Notes under the pieces: generated by a model
The model's database searches: none
What the model saw: the letters and a program-made list of their open reading frames with translations, nothing else
Told to the model about the DNA's origin: nothing
Assembly (NCBI RefSeq): GCF_008728835.1
Contig: NZ_CP042582.1
Span: forward strand, 2,755,001-2,819,000
Reading direction: 5' to 3'
Source of the DNA: Hypericibacter adhaerens
Lineage (GTDB): Bacteria > Pseudomonadota > Alphaproteobacteria > Dongiales > Dongiaceae
Length of the DNA stretch: 64,000 bases
Shown here: piece by piece, positions 10,115 to 19,832 of the stretch
Layout: each line of letters starts with the position of its first letter
How positions within the stretch are numbered: the stretch's first letter is position 1
Position numbers and translations under genes: made by a program

Positions 10115-11842
10115 TCACATCGACAGGCGCAGCTTCGACAGGTTCGAGGCGATCTGGTTGAAGGCTTCCTTGAGCTCGTCGACGGTCGGCGCGTTATAGT
10201 AGTAGGGCGCGTTGGGCTCGGTCGCGACCGACTGCAGCAAGGTCGTCAGGGTCGAGCTCGTGTTGTCGAACTGGATCACATAGACCTTGATGCCCTGCGC
10301 CTTGACGTTGGCGGCGAGCTGCTTCAGGCGGTTGTTCAGGTTGTTGCGGGTGTTGGCGGCCGCCGGCGGCGACGGCATGAAGCCGTGCGCCGAGTTGGTG
10401 GTGGTGCCGGCGCCCGTGCCCGATCCGAACCGGCCGCCATAGGCGTCGCCATTGCCGCCCTGGATCTCGCCGTCCGTCAGCAGCACGATCGCGCGCTGGC
10501 GCGGGAACGGCACGGTCGCGACCGCGTCGTTGAAGGGATCGCCCGGCATCAACACTTCCCAGGCCCAGTAGAGGCCCTGCGGAATGTTTGTCGTGCCCGC
10601 CGGCGTCAGCAGCGCATCGATCGCATCGTCGATGGTCTGCTTCGTGTGGTTGAGCGGTGTGATGCTGTAGGCCAAGCAGTCGGCACAATCGCTGCTGGCC
10701 GGGTTGCTAATGGTGGGTGCAGACGGATGCCACCAGGTCGGCAGTGCCGGAACCGCGACCGGCTGGCTAGAATTGCCGTCATTCCAGTATGCGCCGTAGC
10801 AGCTTCGGTTCGTGTTTCGCCAGCCCGTGTTGGACGGCTCATTGTCCGGACTCGAGCCGCTCCAGGTGCCGGACCGCGATTCACCCTCAAGCAACGGGAT
10901 CGGGTCATAACCCGGCCAGTATTTTCCGCCGACCGTGATATCGCCGATCTGCAGATCCGCGTCATTGGTGTTGCTGCTATCGCCGACATAACGCGCATAG
11001 ACGCAGCCCTTCCAGCCCGTCCCCGGATCGCGCAGGAACAGCACCGGCGAATTGTTGACCTTGTAGAGGACGGTCTGGCCGGTCGCCCCCGTCACCGGGT
11101 TGGTGAAAGCCGGGACGGTGACGGTGGTCGTCAGGGCGGGGTTATAGGTCTGGCCGGCGATGCCGACATTGACCTTCGAGTTCCAGGGCACCAGGCCGAT
11201 ATTGAGCAGGTTGTAGGTGGTGCCGTCGACCGTATAGGTCGGCGCGACCGTGTTCGGGCCGTAGAGGATGCTCACCAGGTTCTTGGCGGCGTCGCGGGCG
11301 CCCTCGATCTTGGTCATGGGCTGACCCATCGAGCCCGACAGGTCGATCGAGATCACGAGATCGAGCATGTCCACCGAGCGCGTGACCTCGGTCGAGGCCT
11401 CGACGGTCATCTCCTGGAACCCCAGCACATGCATGAAGGTCGTGGGGATGGTCGCGGTGGCGCTCAACGACAGCTTGGTCTTGTCGTCATTCACCGAAAT
11501 GCTCGGCCCGGTGACGGCGGCCCCCATATAGCCGTCGGGAAAGTTGGCCTTGAAGAACATGTCGATATCGGCATCGCGATTGACCGAGAACATGATCTTG
11601 CCGCCGGCCAGCGCGGCCGCATCGAGAGCGGAGGAGAGCTGCGAACGCACCATGTAACCGCGCGCCGCGTCGGTGGCGAGCCCGAGCGCGCCGATCAGCG
11701 GCACGATCGCCACGGCCATGAAGGTGATGACGGTGCCCCGGCGGTCCGCGGCGAACGCACGGATGCCGGCCGCGCAACGCCGCCAGGCTTGGCGCAAGCG
11801 GGCTTGCGGATCCCTGGGCGGATTCTTGGCGCATCGATCCAT
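10115..11842 (-). CDS. TadG-like pilus assembly protein with vWA domain
   Basis: The protein has 575 residues. Residues 31-80 hold a TadE/TadG-type N-terminal segment (DRRGTVITFMAVAIVPLIG, then a stretch ending DAAALAGG), which anchors it in the membrane. From about residue 160 there is a von Willebrand A domain with MIDAS DLSGS at 167-171 and a second acidic strand VLLTDGEIQG. The middle carries a long Gly/Asn/Trp-rich insertion in the vWA fold. Such proteins are minor components or adhesive tips of Tad pili. The start at 11842 fits the family; the frame stays open 58 codons upstream. It is divergent from cpaA, so it is probably co-regulated with the locus. Confidence 0.85.
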   Translation of the reverse strand: MDRCAKNPPRDPQARLRQAWRRCAAGIRAFAADRRGTVITFMAVAIVPLIGALGLATDAARGYMVRSQLSSALDAAALAGGKIMFSVNRDADIDMFFKANFPDGYMGAAVTGPSISVNDDKTKLSLSATATIPTTFMHVLGFQEMTVEASTEVTRSVDMLDLVISIDLSGSMGQPMTKIEGARDAAKNLVSILYGPNTVAPTYTVDGTTYNLLNIGLVPWNSKVNVGIAGQTYNPALTTTVTVPAFTNPVTGATGQTVLYKVNNSPVLFLRDPGTGWKGCVYARYVGDSSNTNDADLQIGDITVGGKYWPGYDPIPLLEGESRSGTWSGSSPDNEPSNTGWRNTNRSCYGAYWNDGNSSQPVAVPALPTWWHPSAPTISNPASSDCADCLAYSITPLNHTKQTIDDAIDALLTPAGTTNIPQGLYWAWEVLMPGDPFNDAVATVPFPRQRAIVLLTDGEIQGGNGDAYGGRFGSGTGAGTTTNSAHGFMPSPPAAANTRNNLNNRLKQLAANVKAQGIKVYVIQFDNTSSTLTTLLQSVATEPNAPYYYNAPTVDELKEAFNQIASNLSKLRLSM

Positions 11843-12178
11843 GGCGCCCAGATACGCCGGTTCGCTTAAAGGAATCTTTAAGACTAGACGCAGCTTGCGG
11901 TGAATTTGCCGAAAGCTTTCGCGGTCAACCCAGGCTTTCCGCGATGAATCCAATTCGCGGAAAAATTGCATGCCCATGGCGCCGCGATCCGGTCGCCGCG
12001 GCCCGCAAAATGCCACAGCGAAACTGCCACATCCACGCGTCGCCCGACGCGCGCCGGCCGGCTCGTTTTACCGAACCTTAAGCCTGAGGTGGTTCGCTGA
12101 AGCCTGCCGGAGAGCGCCCCGCCACGCCGTCCGTGGCGCTCCCGTTCTCGCCGACCGCCATGAGGTAGACCGTCGATT
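11843..12178. promoter_or_regulatory. Divergent tadG-like/cpaA regulatory region
   Basis: No gene is supported in these 336 bp. CTTAAAG (11865-11871) and CTTTAAG (11876-11882) form a perfect dyad with a 4-nt spacer, 22 bp upstream of the tadG-like start. Near cpaA, GAGCG (12112-12116) and CCACG (12122-12126) pair with CGTGG and CGCTC (12132-12141) to form a stem-loop. These are candidate operator and leader structures; no regulator is named. Confidence 0.5.
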
Positions 12179-12733
12179 ATGCTGAGCCCGGTCGTCCACC
12201 TGCTCATCATCGCCTGCTTTGCGGGGCTGCTGCTGTTCGCGGCGGCGCAGGACTTGCTGTGGCTGAAGCTTCCGAACCGGCTGAGCCTGGCCATCCTGCT
12301 GCTCTATCCCGGCCATGTCCTCGTCTCGCCGGTGCCGGTGGAGTGGCAGTCCGCGCTCATTCTCGCCGCCTTCGTGCTGGCGGGCGGCATCTTCTGCTTC
12401 TTCATGGGCTGGGCCGGCGGCGGCGATGCCAAGCTCTTCACGGTGGTCTCGCTCTGGGCAGGACCCGGGCTGTTTCCGCTGTTCCTGCTGCTGACCGGCG
12501 TCGCCGGCGGCGTCATCGCCGCGGTTCTGCTGGCCCGGCGTCATCTGGCACCGCGTTTCGCGCCGCGATGGGCCATCGCCCACGGGATCGGCGCCCACGC
12601 GGCCGTGCCCTCGGGCGGCGCCACGACCGCGGATCCGGCGGCCCGGCGCCTGGAACGGATGAGCCTGCCCTATGGCGTGGCCATCGCCTTCGGCGGCCTC
12701 GCGGTCGCCGTCTCCCTTTTGATGCAAGGCTGA
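12179..12733 (+). CDS. cpaA: Prepilin peptidase CpaA/TadV
   Basis: This 184-residue polytopic membrane aspartyl protease cleaves and processes Flp prepilins and TadE-like pseudopilins. The two catalytic aspartates are D25 (AAAQDLLWLKLPNRLS) and D83 in the GGGDAK motif (MGWAGGGDAKLF). It lacks the N-methylation domain, as do other TadV proteins. It is the first gene of the plus-strand cpa operon and is followed by cpaB after 9 bp. Confidence 0.93.
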   Translation: MLSPVVHLLIIACFAGLLLFAAAQDLLWLKLPNRLSLAILLLYPGHVLVSPVPVEWQSALILAAFVLAGGIFCFFMGWAGGGDAKLFTVVSLWAGPGLFPLFLLLTGVAGGVIAAVLLARRHLAPRFAPRWAIAHGIGAHAAVPSGGATTADPAARRLERMSLPYGVAIAFGGLAVAVSLLMQG

Positions 12734-12742
12734 GGTCCCCCC

Positions 12743-13759
12743 ATGTCCGCACGCAGCCTGATGCTGTTCATCGCGGCCCTGCTGATCGCCGGCACGGCCG
12801 TCTACATCACCCGCGGCGTGCTCGAGGCCCGCAAGCCCGCGGAGCAGCCGGCCGTGACCCAGGCCGCGCCCGCCCCGCCGCCGGCCGCCGATACCTCCAT
12901 CCTGGTGGCCGCCGCCAATCTGCCGACGGGCACGCTGCTGAAGCCCGAGCATCTGAAGTGGCAGGCCTGGCCGCAGAACGCCATCACGCCGGCCTTCTTC
13001 GCCCAGACCAGCGCCAAGATCGAGGATTTCGTCGGTGCCGTGGTGCGCCGCGGCGTGGCCGCCGGCGAACCGATCCAGGCGACCGCCGTGGTGAAGCCCG
13101 GAGAGCGCGGCTTCCTCGCCGCGGTGCTCAAGCCCGGCATGCGCGCCATCTCGATCGGCGTGGGCGACGTCACCGGCATCGCCGGCATGATGCTTCCGGG
13201 CGATCGCGTCGACATGCTGCTGACCCACGACCTGCCCGGCGACGACAACAGCGAGGGCAGCAAAGAGACCCGCCACGCCACCGAGACGGTGCTCGAGAAT
13301 ATCCGGATCCTCGCCATCGACCAGACCCTGGACGACATCAAGGGCCAGCCTGTCTCGGGCAAGGTCGCGACGCTCGAGGTCACGCCGAAGCAGGCCGAGA
13401 TGATCGCGGTCGTGGTGGAGCTCGGGCGCGTGCAGTTCAGCCTGCGCAGCCTGGCCAAGGATCAGCCCGAGGACAGCCCCGCCATCGCCGCCAATCCGGC
13501 GGCCGCCGATACGGTCGGCACGAAGAGCGACGACGAGGTCCTGGCCGGCGGCCCGGGCGATGACAGCGTCTCCACGGGCGGCGCGACGAAGCCCGCCCCC
13601 GCGGTGCTGCCGGAGCCGGTGGAAGAGGATTCCCCGCCCACGCGCGGCGAGACCTACACCTTCGACAGCGAAGTCAGCCGGCTGCTGGGCCGCAAATCCA
13701 CCGTCAAGGTCCAGGTGGTGCAGGGCAGCACCGTTCAGCAAATGACCTTCGACCGATGA
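12743..13759 (+). CDS. cpaB: Flp pilus assembly protein CpaB/RcpC
   Basis: This 338-residue periplasmic protein is anchored by an N-terminal membrane helix (SLMLFIAALLIAGTAVYIT). An SAF-like domain follows (DTSILVAAANLPTGTLLKPEHL, then GMRAISIGVGDVTGIAGMMLPGDRVDMLLT). It is thought to stabilise or gate the CpaC secretin. The C-terminus is extended by an acidic, Pro-rich linker. Its stop overlaps the cpaC start (ATGA). Confidence 0.93.
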   Translation: MSARSLMLFIAALLIAGTAVYITRGVLEARKPAEQPAVTQAAPAPPPAADTSILVAAANLPTGTLLKPEHLKWQAWPQNAITPAFFAQTSAKIEDFVGAVVRRGVAAGEPIQATAVVKPGERGFLAAVLKPGMRAISIGVGDVTGIAGMMLPGDRVDMLLTHDLPGDDNSEGSKETRHATETVLENIRILAIDQTLDDIKGQPVSGKVATLEVTPKQAEMIAVVVELGRVQFSLRSLAKDQPEDSPAIAANPAAADTVGTKSDDEVLAGGPGDDSVSTGGATKPAPAVLPEPVEEDSPPTRGETYTFDSEVSRLLGRKSTVKVQVVQGSTVQQMTFDR

Positions 13760-15186
13760 AAGGCATCATGATGCGCCTCTCCCTGCAACGGCTGGTCTGC
13801 GGCCTGGTGATCCTGGCCGCTTTCGCCGTCGGCGCGATCCTGCCGGCATCGGCGCAAGAGCAGATCACCGCCACCGGCGAGAAGATCCAGATCGAGCGCG
13901 GCGAAGGCACCCTGCTGCGGGTCAGCCAGCCCGCGGCCTCCGTCTTCGTCGCCAATCCCGAGATCGCCGACGTGGCCGTCAAATCGCCGCGGCTGATCTA
14001 TGTCATCGGCAAGAAGTCGGGCGAGACCACGCTCTATGTCGTCGACGAGAACGAGAAGGTCCTGCTCAGCTCGACGGTCGTGGTCTCTCACAACCTGTCG
14101 CGCCTGACCGAGGAGCTGCGCCGCGTCGTGCCGAACGGCGACGTCACCCCCCATTCCGTCGATGCCGGCATCGTGCTGGACGGCGCGGTCGCGACCGCCG
14201 CCGAGGCCGAGGACGCCCGCCGCCTGACGACGCGTTTCCTCGGCGAAGGCGAAGAGGTGATCGACCATCTCGCCATCACCGCGGCCAACCAGGTCAGCCT
14301 CCGGGTCCGCGTCGCCGAGGTTTCGCGCAGCGTCGTCAAGCAGCTCGGCATCGACTGGAACATGGCCGTCACCGCCGGCGGCTTCGCCTTCGGCTTTGTC
14401 ACGCCCGGATTCGCCAGCACCTTGCTGGGCGCGGCCACCACGACCCAGACCGGCACGGCCTTCTCGGGTTCCTACAGCGGCGGCCCGGTCGACCTGAACG
14501 GCCTTATCGACGCGCTCTCGACCGAGGGCCTGGTCTCGGTCCTGGCCGAGCCGAACCTGACGGCGCTCTCGGGCGAGACCGCCAGCTTCCTCGCCGGCGG
14601 CGAGTTCCCGATCCCGGTCGCGCAGGACTCGAACGCGGGCTCGAGCACCATCACGGTCGAGTTCAAGAAATTCGGCGTCAGCCTCGCTTTCACCCCGACC
14701 CTGCTGGGCGATCGCCGCATCAGCCTGCGCGTGGCGCCCGAGGTCAGCGCCCTGACCAATGATGGCGCGGTCAAGCTCGGCGATTTCGTCATCCCGGCGC
14801 TCACGACCCGCCGCGCCGAGACCACCGTCGAGCTCGCCAGCGGGCAAAGCTTCGCGATCGCCGGCCTGATCCAGAACAACCAGCGCCTCGATGCCGACAA
14901 GGTGCCGGGGCTGGGCGACATCCCGATCCTCGGCGACCTCTTCAAGTCCGACAAGTTCCAGCGCCAGGAGAGCGAGCTCGTGATCCTGGTGACGCCCTAT
15001 ATCGTGCAGCCGGTCTCGGCACCTCGCCTGGCCGCGCCGACCGACGCCACCACCGGCGCCGAAGGCAGCCAGAAGCTCGCCTATGGCTCGGGTGCCGGCG
15101 CCGCCGCGGACGACCAGCCGACCGCCAACGGCGCGGCCGTGCCGGCCGTCGGCGCCAACGGCCCTGTCGGTTTCGTCGTCCAATGA
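13756..15186 (+). CDS. cpaC: Outer-membrane secretin CpaC/RcpA
   Basis: This 476-residue secretin forms the outer-membrane pore of the Tad pilus. A signal peptide ends near PASAQ (about residue 32). The N-terminal pilus domain reads VANPEIADVAVKSPRLIYVIGKKSGETTLYV, split over two strands. The C-terminal secretin core has VSVLAEPNLTALSGETASFLAGGEFPIPV and ends VPGLGDIPILGDLFKS, the classic secretin signature. The start overlaps the cpaB stop; the stop overlaps the cpaD start. Confidence 0.95.
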   Translation: MKGIMMRLSLQRLVCGLVILAAFAVGAILPASAQEQITATGEKIQIERGEGTLLRVSQPAASVFVANPEIADVAVKSPRLIYVIGKKSGETTLYVVDENEKVLLSSTVVVSHNLSRLTEELRRVVPNGDVTPHSVDAGIVLDGAVATAAEAEDARRLTTRFLGEGEEVIDHLAITAANQVSLRVRVAEVSRSVVKQLGIDWNMAVTAGGFAFGFVTPGFASTLLGAATTTQTGTAFSGSYSGGPVDLNGLIDALSTEGLVSVLAEPNLTALSGETASFLAGGEFPIPVAQDSNAGSSTITVEFKKFGVSLAFTPTLLGDRRISLRVAPEVSALTNDGAVKLGDFVIPALTTRRAETTVELASGQSFAIAGLIQNNQRLDADKVPGLGDIPILGDLFKSDKFQRQESELVILVTPYIVQPVSAPRLAAPTDATTGAEGSQKLAYGSGAGAAADDQPTANGAAVPAVGANGPVGFVVQ

Positions 15187-15878
15187 GGCGACCCAGCAAA
15201 CGGATGAACGTCATGAACCGCGCCGCGCTCGCCCTCTTCGCCGCGCTCGCCCTCTTCCCCGCCCTCCAGGGCTGCGAGGAGCAGCAGCAGGATCGCTATC
15301 TCACGCTCGCGACCTGGAAGCAGGCCACGCCCGCGGCCGAACCGCGGGTCCAGACCGTGGCCCTGACCCACGCCGTCAATTTCGCGCCGCGCTCGGCGGC
15401 CCTCGCCGGCGCCGAGAAGACCTCGCTCCTCGATTTCCTGGAGCGCCAGAACATCAGCTCGGGGACGCGGATCATGGTCAGGCCGAACGCGCCCGAAGGC
15501 ACCGATGCGGGGCTGCTCGCGGATCGCATGGGCGAGGTGCGCCGCGTGCTGGCGGCGCGCGGCCTCGTCGTCGATCTGTCGCCGCCCCAGCAGGGCGGCA
15601 ATCCCGACCAGCTCGCGGTGGTCGCCCTGAAGTCGCAGGTCGTTCCCATCGCCTGCCCGGGCTACAACGCGCCCATCCAGCTCGATCACGAGCTCCGGCC
15701 CAATCTCAACCCGGGCTGCGCAAACGCGATCGATCTCGGCCTGATGCTCGAGAATCCGAACGATCTGGCGCAGGGCCGCGACTTGCCGCCCGCCGACAGC
15801 GAAGGCCAGTCGCTCTCCATCCAGCGCTACCGCACCGGCCAGACCTACGCGCCGGTGACGCAGAGCACCACCGACTAG
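15183..15878 (+). CDS. cpaD: Pilus assembly lipoprotein CpaD
   Basis: This 231-residue CpaD-family protein has a signal peptide with lipobox LQGC, so it is a lipoprotein that supports the secretin. The body matches the CpaD pattern: AVNFAPRSAALAGAEKTSLLDF, a VRPNAPEG segment, and a C-terminal region with GCANAIDLGLMLENPNDLAQGR. The longest start at 15183 overlaps the cpaC stop; ATGs 21 and 30 bp downstream give a more standard signal peptide. Confidence 0.88.
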   Translation: MRRPSKRMNVMNRAALALFAALALFPALQGCEEQQQDRYLTLATWKQATPAAEPRVQTVALTHAVNFAPRSAALAGAEKTSLLDFLERQNISSGTRIMVRPNAPEGTDAGLLADRMGEVRRVLAARGLVVDLSPPQQGGNPDQLAVVALKSQVVPIACPGYNAPIQLDHELRPNLNPGCANAIDLGLMLENPNDLAQGRDLPPADSEGQSLSIQRYRTGQTYAPVTQSTTD

Positions 15879-15888
15879 CGACCGGACC

Positions 15889-17127
15889 ATGCTGAAGCTC
15901 GCCAAACGCTCCAAGAAGGACGACGCGGCCAAGGCCGCTTCCGCCCCCAAGAAGGCGGGGGCGCAGCGCATGGATTGCGTCGCGTTCGTCGCCGACAACC
16001 AGACCCACGGCGTCGCCAGCGGCGTCGCCAAGCAGCTCTTCGGCAAGTCGCAGGTCCGCGACGGCGGCAGCCGCGAGGCGCTGGAATACCTGACCGACAA
16101 CGCCGCGCCCGCCCTGCTGATCGTCGACATCACCGACGCGCCCAAGCCGCTCAACGCGCTGCTGCCGATCGTCGCCGCCTTCATGGACGACACCAAGGTC
16201 ATCGCGGTCGGCAACGTCAACGATGTCCAATTCTATCACGAGGTGATCGAAGCCGGCGTCGCCGACTACATGGTCAAGCCGATCACGGAAAAGGCGCTGA
16301 CCGCGACGATCAACCGGATCACCCAGCCCACCGCCGCCTCCGGATCGGGCGACAACCGGCGGATCGTCACGGTCATCGGTTCGCGCGGCGGCGTGGGCGC
16401 CAGCCTGATCGCGGTCAATTGCGCCTGGCTGATGGCGCAGGAACAGAACCGCCAGACCACCCTGCTGGATCTCGACCTGCAGAACGGCACCATCGCGCTC
16501 GCCCTCGATATCGAGCCGACGCGCGGCCTGCGCGAGGCGCTCGAGCACCCGAACCGCATCGACAGCCTCTTCATCAGCAGCGCCTCGGTCAAGGTCGGCG
16601 AACGGCTCCATGTGATGGCGGCCGAGGAATCGGTCGAGGAGGATGTCCATTACGACGCCGCCGGCGTCACCCTCCTGCTCGACGCGATCAAGCGCCAGTC
16701 CGAGTGCATCGTGATCGACCTGCCGCGCAGCGCCATCAAGGCGCGGCCGCGCGCGCTGAGCGCCGCGACCGACATCGTCCTGGTCACCGACCTGACGCTG
16801 GCGGGCCTGCGCGACGCGATCCGCATCAATGCCCAGATCCAGCAGCTCGCGAGCAACGCCAAGCTCACCATCGTCGCCAACCGCTGCGCCCACAAGGATG
16901 CCTCGCTCGCGCGCTCGGAATTCGAGCGGGCGCTGGGCCACAAGGTCGATCTTCTCCTGCCCGAGGATTCCAAGGCCGCGCAGCAGGCCGCCAGCGCCGG
17001 CAAGCCGCTCATCGTTGCCGTGCCGTCGAGCAAAACAGCCGCCGCGCTGCGCCAGCTGGCGTCTCGCGTCGGACAGGTTTCCACGGAAAAGCGGCGATGG
17101 AGCTTGTGGCGCCGCCGCCAGGAGTAG
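15889..17127 (+). CDS. cpaE: Pilus localisation ATPase-like CpaE/TadZ
   Basis: This 412-residue MinD/ParA-like protein targets the Tad machine to its cellular site. A receiver-like domain (about residues 30-140) precedes the P-loop domain (158-400). The deviant Walker A reads GSRGGVGAS (about 164-172): both lysines of the canonical KGGVGKT are replaced, as in other atypical TadZ proteins, so strong ATP hydrolysis is doubtful. It lies 10 bp after cpaD and 3 bp before cpaF. Confidence 0.92.
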   Translation: MLKLAKRSKKDDAAKAASAPKKAGAQRMDCVAFVADNQTHGVASGVAKQLFGKSQVRDGGSREALEYLTDNAAPALLIVDITDAPKPLNALLPIVAAFMDDTKVIAVGNVNDVQFYHEVIEAGVADYMVKPITEKALTATINRITQPTAASGSGDNRRIVTVIGSRGGVGASLIAVNCAWLMAQEQNRQTTLLDLDLQNGTIALALDIEPTRGLREALEHPNRIDSLFISSASVKVGERLHVMAAEESVEEDVHYDAAGVTLLLDAIKRQSECIVIDLPRSAIKARPRALSAATDIVLVTDLTLAGLRDAIRINAQIQQLASNAKLTIVANRCAHKDASLARSEFERALGHKVDLLLPEDSKAAQQAASAGKPLIVAVPSSKTAAALRQLASRVGQVSTEKRRWSLWRRRQE

Positions 17128-17130
17128 CCC

Positions 17131-18843
17131 ATGGCTCCCGATGGCGCTCGTGACCGCGCCGCCCCGATTGCCGGCGGCACCGAGCTGATCGCGCGCATCG
17201 CGGAAGAGCTGCATCCGGTCGTGGAGCGGTTCTTCGCGGGGCGCGACGTGCTCTCCTTGTCGCGCCAGAGCCTGTCGATCGAGGTCGGCCAGGCGGTCAC
17301 GACGGTGCTCGACGGGCGCAAGATCCCGCTGAACCTGCTCGAGCGGCGCAACCTGATCGCCCAGCTCGTCAGCAACCTGATCGCGAACGCCGAGGAAAAG
17401 GCCGGAATCTCGGGGGTCGTCAGCAGCTCTGCCGAGCCGGCCGCCGCCGATCCCGGCTCGCCCGCCGCCACGGAGCTTCCGCCTTCCGCCGAAGCAGCGG
17501 CCCCGGACGCGGCGCCTCCCCCGCCGGCGGCACCGGCGCCCGTGATTCCGACCCCGGTCATGGCGCCGCGCAAGGCGCCGGCCGCACGCGCCCATATCGA
17601 GGTCGCCAAGGACCAGATCCAGGCGCTCGTGGTCGAGCGCATCGACCTCGCCGCGGCGGTGAAGCTCGAACGCGGCGAGCTCGGCCGGCAGATCGCGCAG
17701 ATCGCCCAGGAGGTCCTGGCCGAGCAGAAGATCCGCCTCAATCAGCGCGAGCAGCGGGACCTGACCGAGCTGCTGCTCGACGACATGCTGGGGCTGGGTC
17801 CGCTCGAGCCGCTGCTGGCCGACGAGACCGTGACCGACATCATGGTCAACGGCCCGAACCAGGTCTATGTGGAGCGCGGCGGCAAGCTCGTCGTCACCGA
17901 CGTCAAGTTCCGCAACAACCAGCATGTGATGAACGTCGCGACCCGCATCGTGTCGCAGGTCGGCCGGCGCGTCGACGAATCCGTGCCGCTCTGCGACGCG
18001 CGCCTGATGGACGGCAGTCGCGTCAACATCATCATTCCGCCGCTCGCGATCGACGGGCCCAGCATCTCGATCCGCAAATTCTCCAAGAAGGGCATCACGC
18101 TCGACGTGATGGCCCGGCAGCGCAACATCTCGGACGCGCTGGCCACGGTCCTCAAGATCGCGTCGCGCTCCAAGCTCAACATCCTGATCTCGGGCGGCAC
18201 GGGCTCGGGCAAGACCACGCTGCTCAACGCCATGTCGCAGATGATCGACAATGGCGACCGCATCGTCACCATCGAGGACGCGGCCGAGCTCCAGCTGCAG
18301 CAGCCCCATGTGGTGCGCCTCGAGACGCGCCCCGCCAACCTCGAGGGCGAAGGCGAGATCACCATGCGCGATCTCGTCAAGAACGCCCTGCGAATGCGCC
18401 CCGACCGCATCATCCTGGGCGAGGTGCGCGGCTCCGAGGCGGTGGACATGCTCCAGGCCATGAACACCGGCCATGAAGGCTCGATGTCCACCATCCACGC
18501 CAACCGGCCGCGCGAGGCCCTGACCCGCCTCGAGAACATGGTGGGCATGGCCGGCATCAACCTGCCGGCCAAGGCGGTGCGCACCCAGGTCGCGGCCGCG
18601 ATCGACATCATCGTCCAGATCAGCCGCATGCGCGACGGCATGCGCCGCGTCACCCATGTCGTCGAGGTGGTCGGCATGGAAGGCGACGTCATCATCACCC
18701 AGGACCTCTTCACCTACGAGTTCGAGGGGGAGGATGCCGACGGCAAGCTGCGGGGCCAGTTCAAGTCCTCGGGCCTGCGGCCGCATTTCACGCCCAAGGC
18801 CGCCTATTTCGGGCTGGATCGGGCGCTGTTGGAGGTCATATGA
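17131..18843 (+). CDS. cpaF: Secretion ATPase CpaF/TadA
   Basis: This 570-residue hexameric ATPase of the type IV/Tad secretion class drives pilus assembly. An Ala/Pro-rich linker at about 105-150 separates a short N-terminal domain from the catalytic core. Walker A is GGTGSGKT (355-362), the Asp box RIVTIEDAAELQLQQPHVVRLETR follows, Walker B is RPDRIILGEVRG and the His box includes GHEGSMSTIHANRP. All catalytic elements are intact. The stop overlaps the tadB start by 4 bp. Confidence 0.96.
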   Translation: MAPDGARDRAAPIAGGTELIARIAEELHPVVERFFAGRDVLSLSRQSLSIEVGQAVTTVLDGRKIPLNLLERRNLIAQLVSNLIANAEEKAGISGVVSSSAEPAAADPGSPAATELPPSAEAAAPDAAPPPPAAPAPVIPTPVMAPRKAPAARAHIEVAKDQIQALVVERIDLAAAVKLERGELGRQIAQIAQEVLAEQKIRLNQREQRDLTELLLDDMLGLGPLEPLLADETVTDIMVNGPNQVYVERGGKLVVTDVKFRNNQHVMNVATRIVSQVGRRVDESVPLCDARLMDGSRVNIIIPPLAIDGPSISIRKFSKKGITLDVMARQRNISDALATVLKIASRSKLNILISGGTGSGKTTLLNAMSQMIDNGDRIVTIEDAAELQLQQPHVVRLETRPANLEGEGEITMRDLVKNALRMRPDRIILGEVRGSEAVDMLQAMNTGHEGSMSTIHANRPREALTRLENMVGMAGINLPAKAVRTQVAAAIDIIVQISRMRDGMRRVTHVVEVVGMEGDVIITQDLFTYEFEGEDADGKLRGQFKSSGLRPHFTPKAAYFGLDRALLEVI

Positions 18844-19832
18844 CCGGCCCCATCCAGCTGTCCCAGCTCCTGATGGCCGCCGGCGTGCTGGGCGTGCTCT
18901 CGCTCGGTCTCGTGATCGTCGCCCTCTTCTCCGGCGCCAAGGACCGCCGCCAGCGGCAGCGCCGGCTCAAGCGCGCGCAAGGCGTCACCGCGAAGATGCA
19001 GGAACAGGAGGCGCTCTCGGTCCGCCGCGACGCCAGCGAGCCCCTGCCCTTCTTCGACCGCCTCGCGCGCGCGGTGCTGCCCAACCCGACCAAGATCCGC
19101 CAGCGCCTGGCGCGCAGCGGCAAGAACATCTCGCTGGGCCAGTATGCGCTCGCCTGCCTCGTGGTCGGCGTTCTCTCCGGCGGCGGCATCAAGCTGGGGC
19201 TGGGCTGGCCGGGCCTCGCCTGCCTTCTCATCGGCGTGACGCTGGGCCTGCTCCTGCCGCATGTCTATGTCGGGTTCCTCGGCCGGCGCCGGCTCAACCA
19301 GTTCAACGCCTATTTCTCCGAGGCGATCGACCTCATCGTGCGCGGCCTGCGCTCGGGCCTGCCGGTCACCGAATCCATCAAGGCGGTCGGCCGCGAGATC
19401 GCCGATCCGGTCGGCGTCGAGTTCCGCCTGATCGCCGATTCCATCACCTTCGGCATGACGCTCCAGGAGGCGCTGTGGGCCGCCGCCGCCCGCATCGACA
19501 TTCCCGAATACCGCTTCTTCGCGATCACGCTGGGCATCCAGCAGGAGACCGGCGGCAATCTCGCCGAGACGCTGGACAACCTGTCCCAGGTGCTGCGCCG
19601 GCGCCGGCAGATGAAGCTCAAGATCAAGGCGCTCTCGTCCGAAGCGAAGGCCAGCGCCTACATCATCGGTTCGCTGCCCTTCATCATGTTCGGCATCATC
19701 ATGGCCGAGAACCATAAATACGCGATCACGCTGTTCGTCGACCCGCGCGGCTGGGTGATGCTGGCCTTCGGCTTCGCCTGCTATGGGCTCGGCATCGGCA
19801 TCATGTGGAAGATGGTGAAGTTCGAGATATGA
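18840..19832 (+). CDS. tadB: Tad inner-membrane platform protein TadB
   Basis: This 330-residue protein is a T2SSF-domain membrane protein that forms the pilus assembly platform with TadC. It has an N-terminal membrane helix, a cytoplasmic stretch, two helices around residues 95-145, then the T2SSF domain (INTERIOR motif FSEAIDLIVRGLRSGLPVTE, and QQETGGNLAETLDNLSQVLRRR) and two C-terminal helices. It overlaps cpaF and tadC by ATGA on both sides, so the three are translationally coupled. Confidence 0.93.
   Translation: MTGPIQLSQLLMAAGVLGVLSLGLVIVALFSGAKDRRQRQRRLKRAQGVTAKMQEQEALSVRRDASEPLPFFDRLARAVLPNPTKIRQRLARSGKNISLGQYALACLVVGVLSGGGIKLGLGWPGLACLLIGVTLGLLLPHVYVGFLGRRRLNQFNAYFSEAIDLIVRGLRSGLPVTESIKAVGREIADPVGVEFRLIADSITFGMTLQEALWAAAARIDIPEYRFFAITLGIQQETGGNLAETLDNLSQVLRRRRQMKLKIKALSSEAKASAYIIGSLPFIMFGIIMAENHKYAITLFVDPRGWVMLAFGFACYGLGIGIMWKMVKFEI

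Noticed and set aside
15706-18786. Long minus-strand open frame (1026 codons)
   Set aside because: Antisense shadow over cpaD, cpaE and cpaF; composition is Arg/His/Asp/Gly-rich with no domain.
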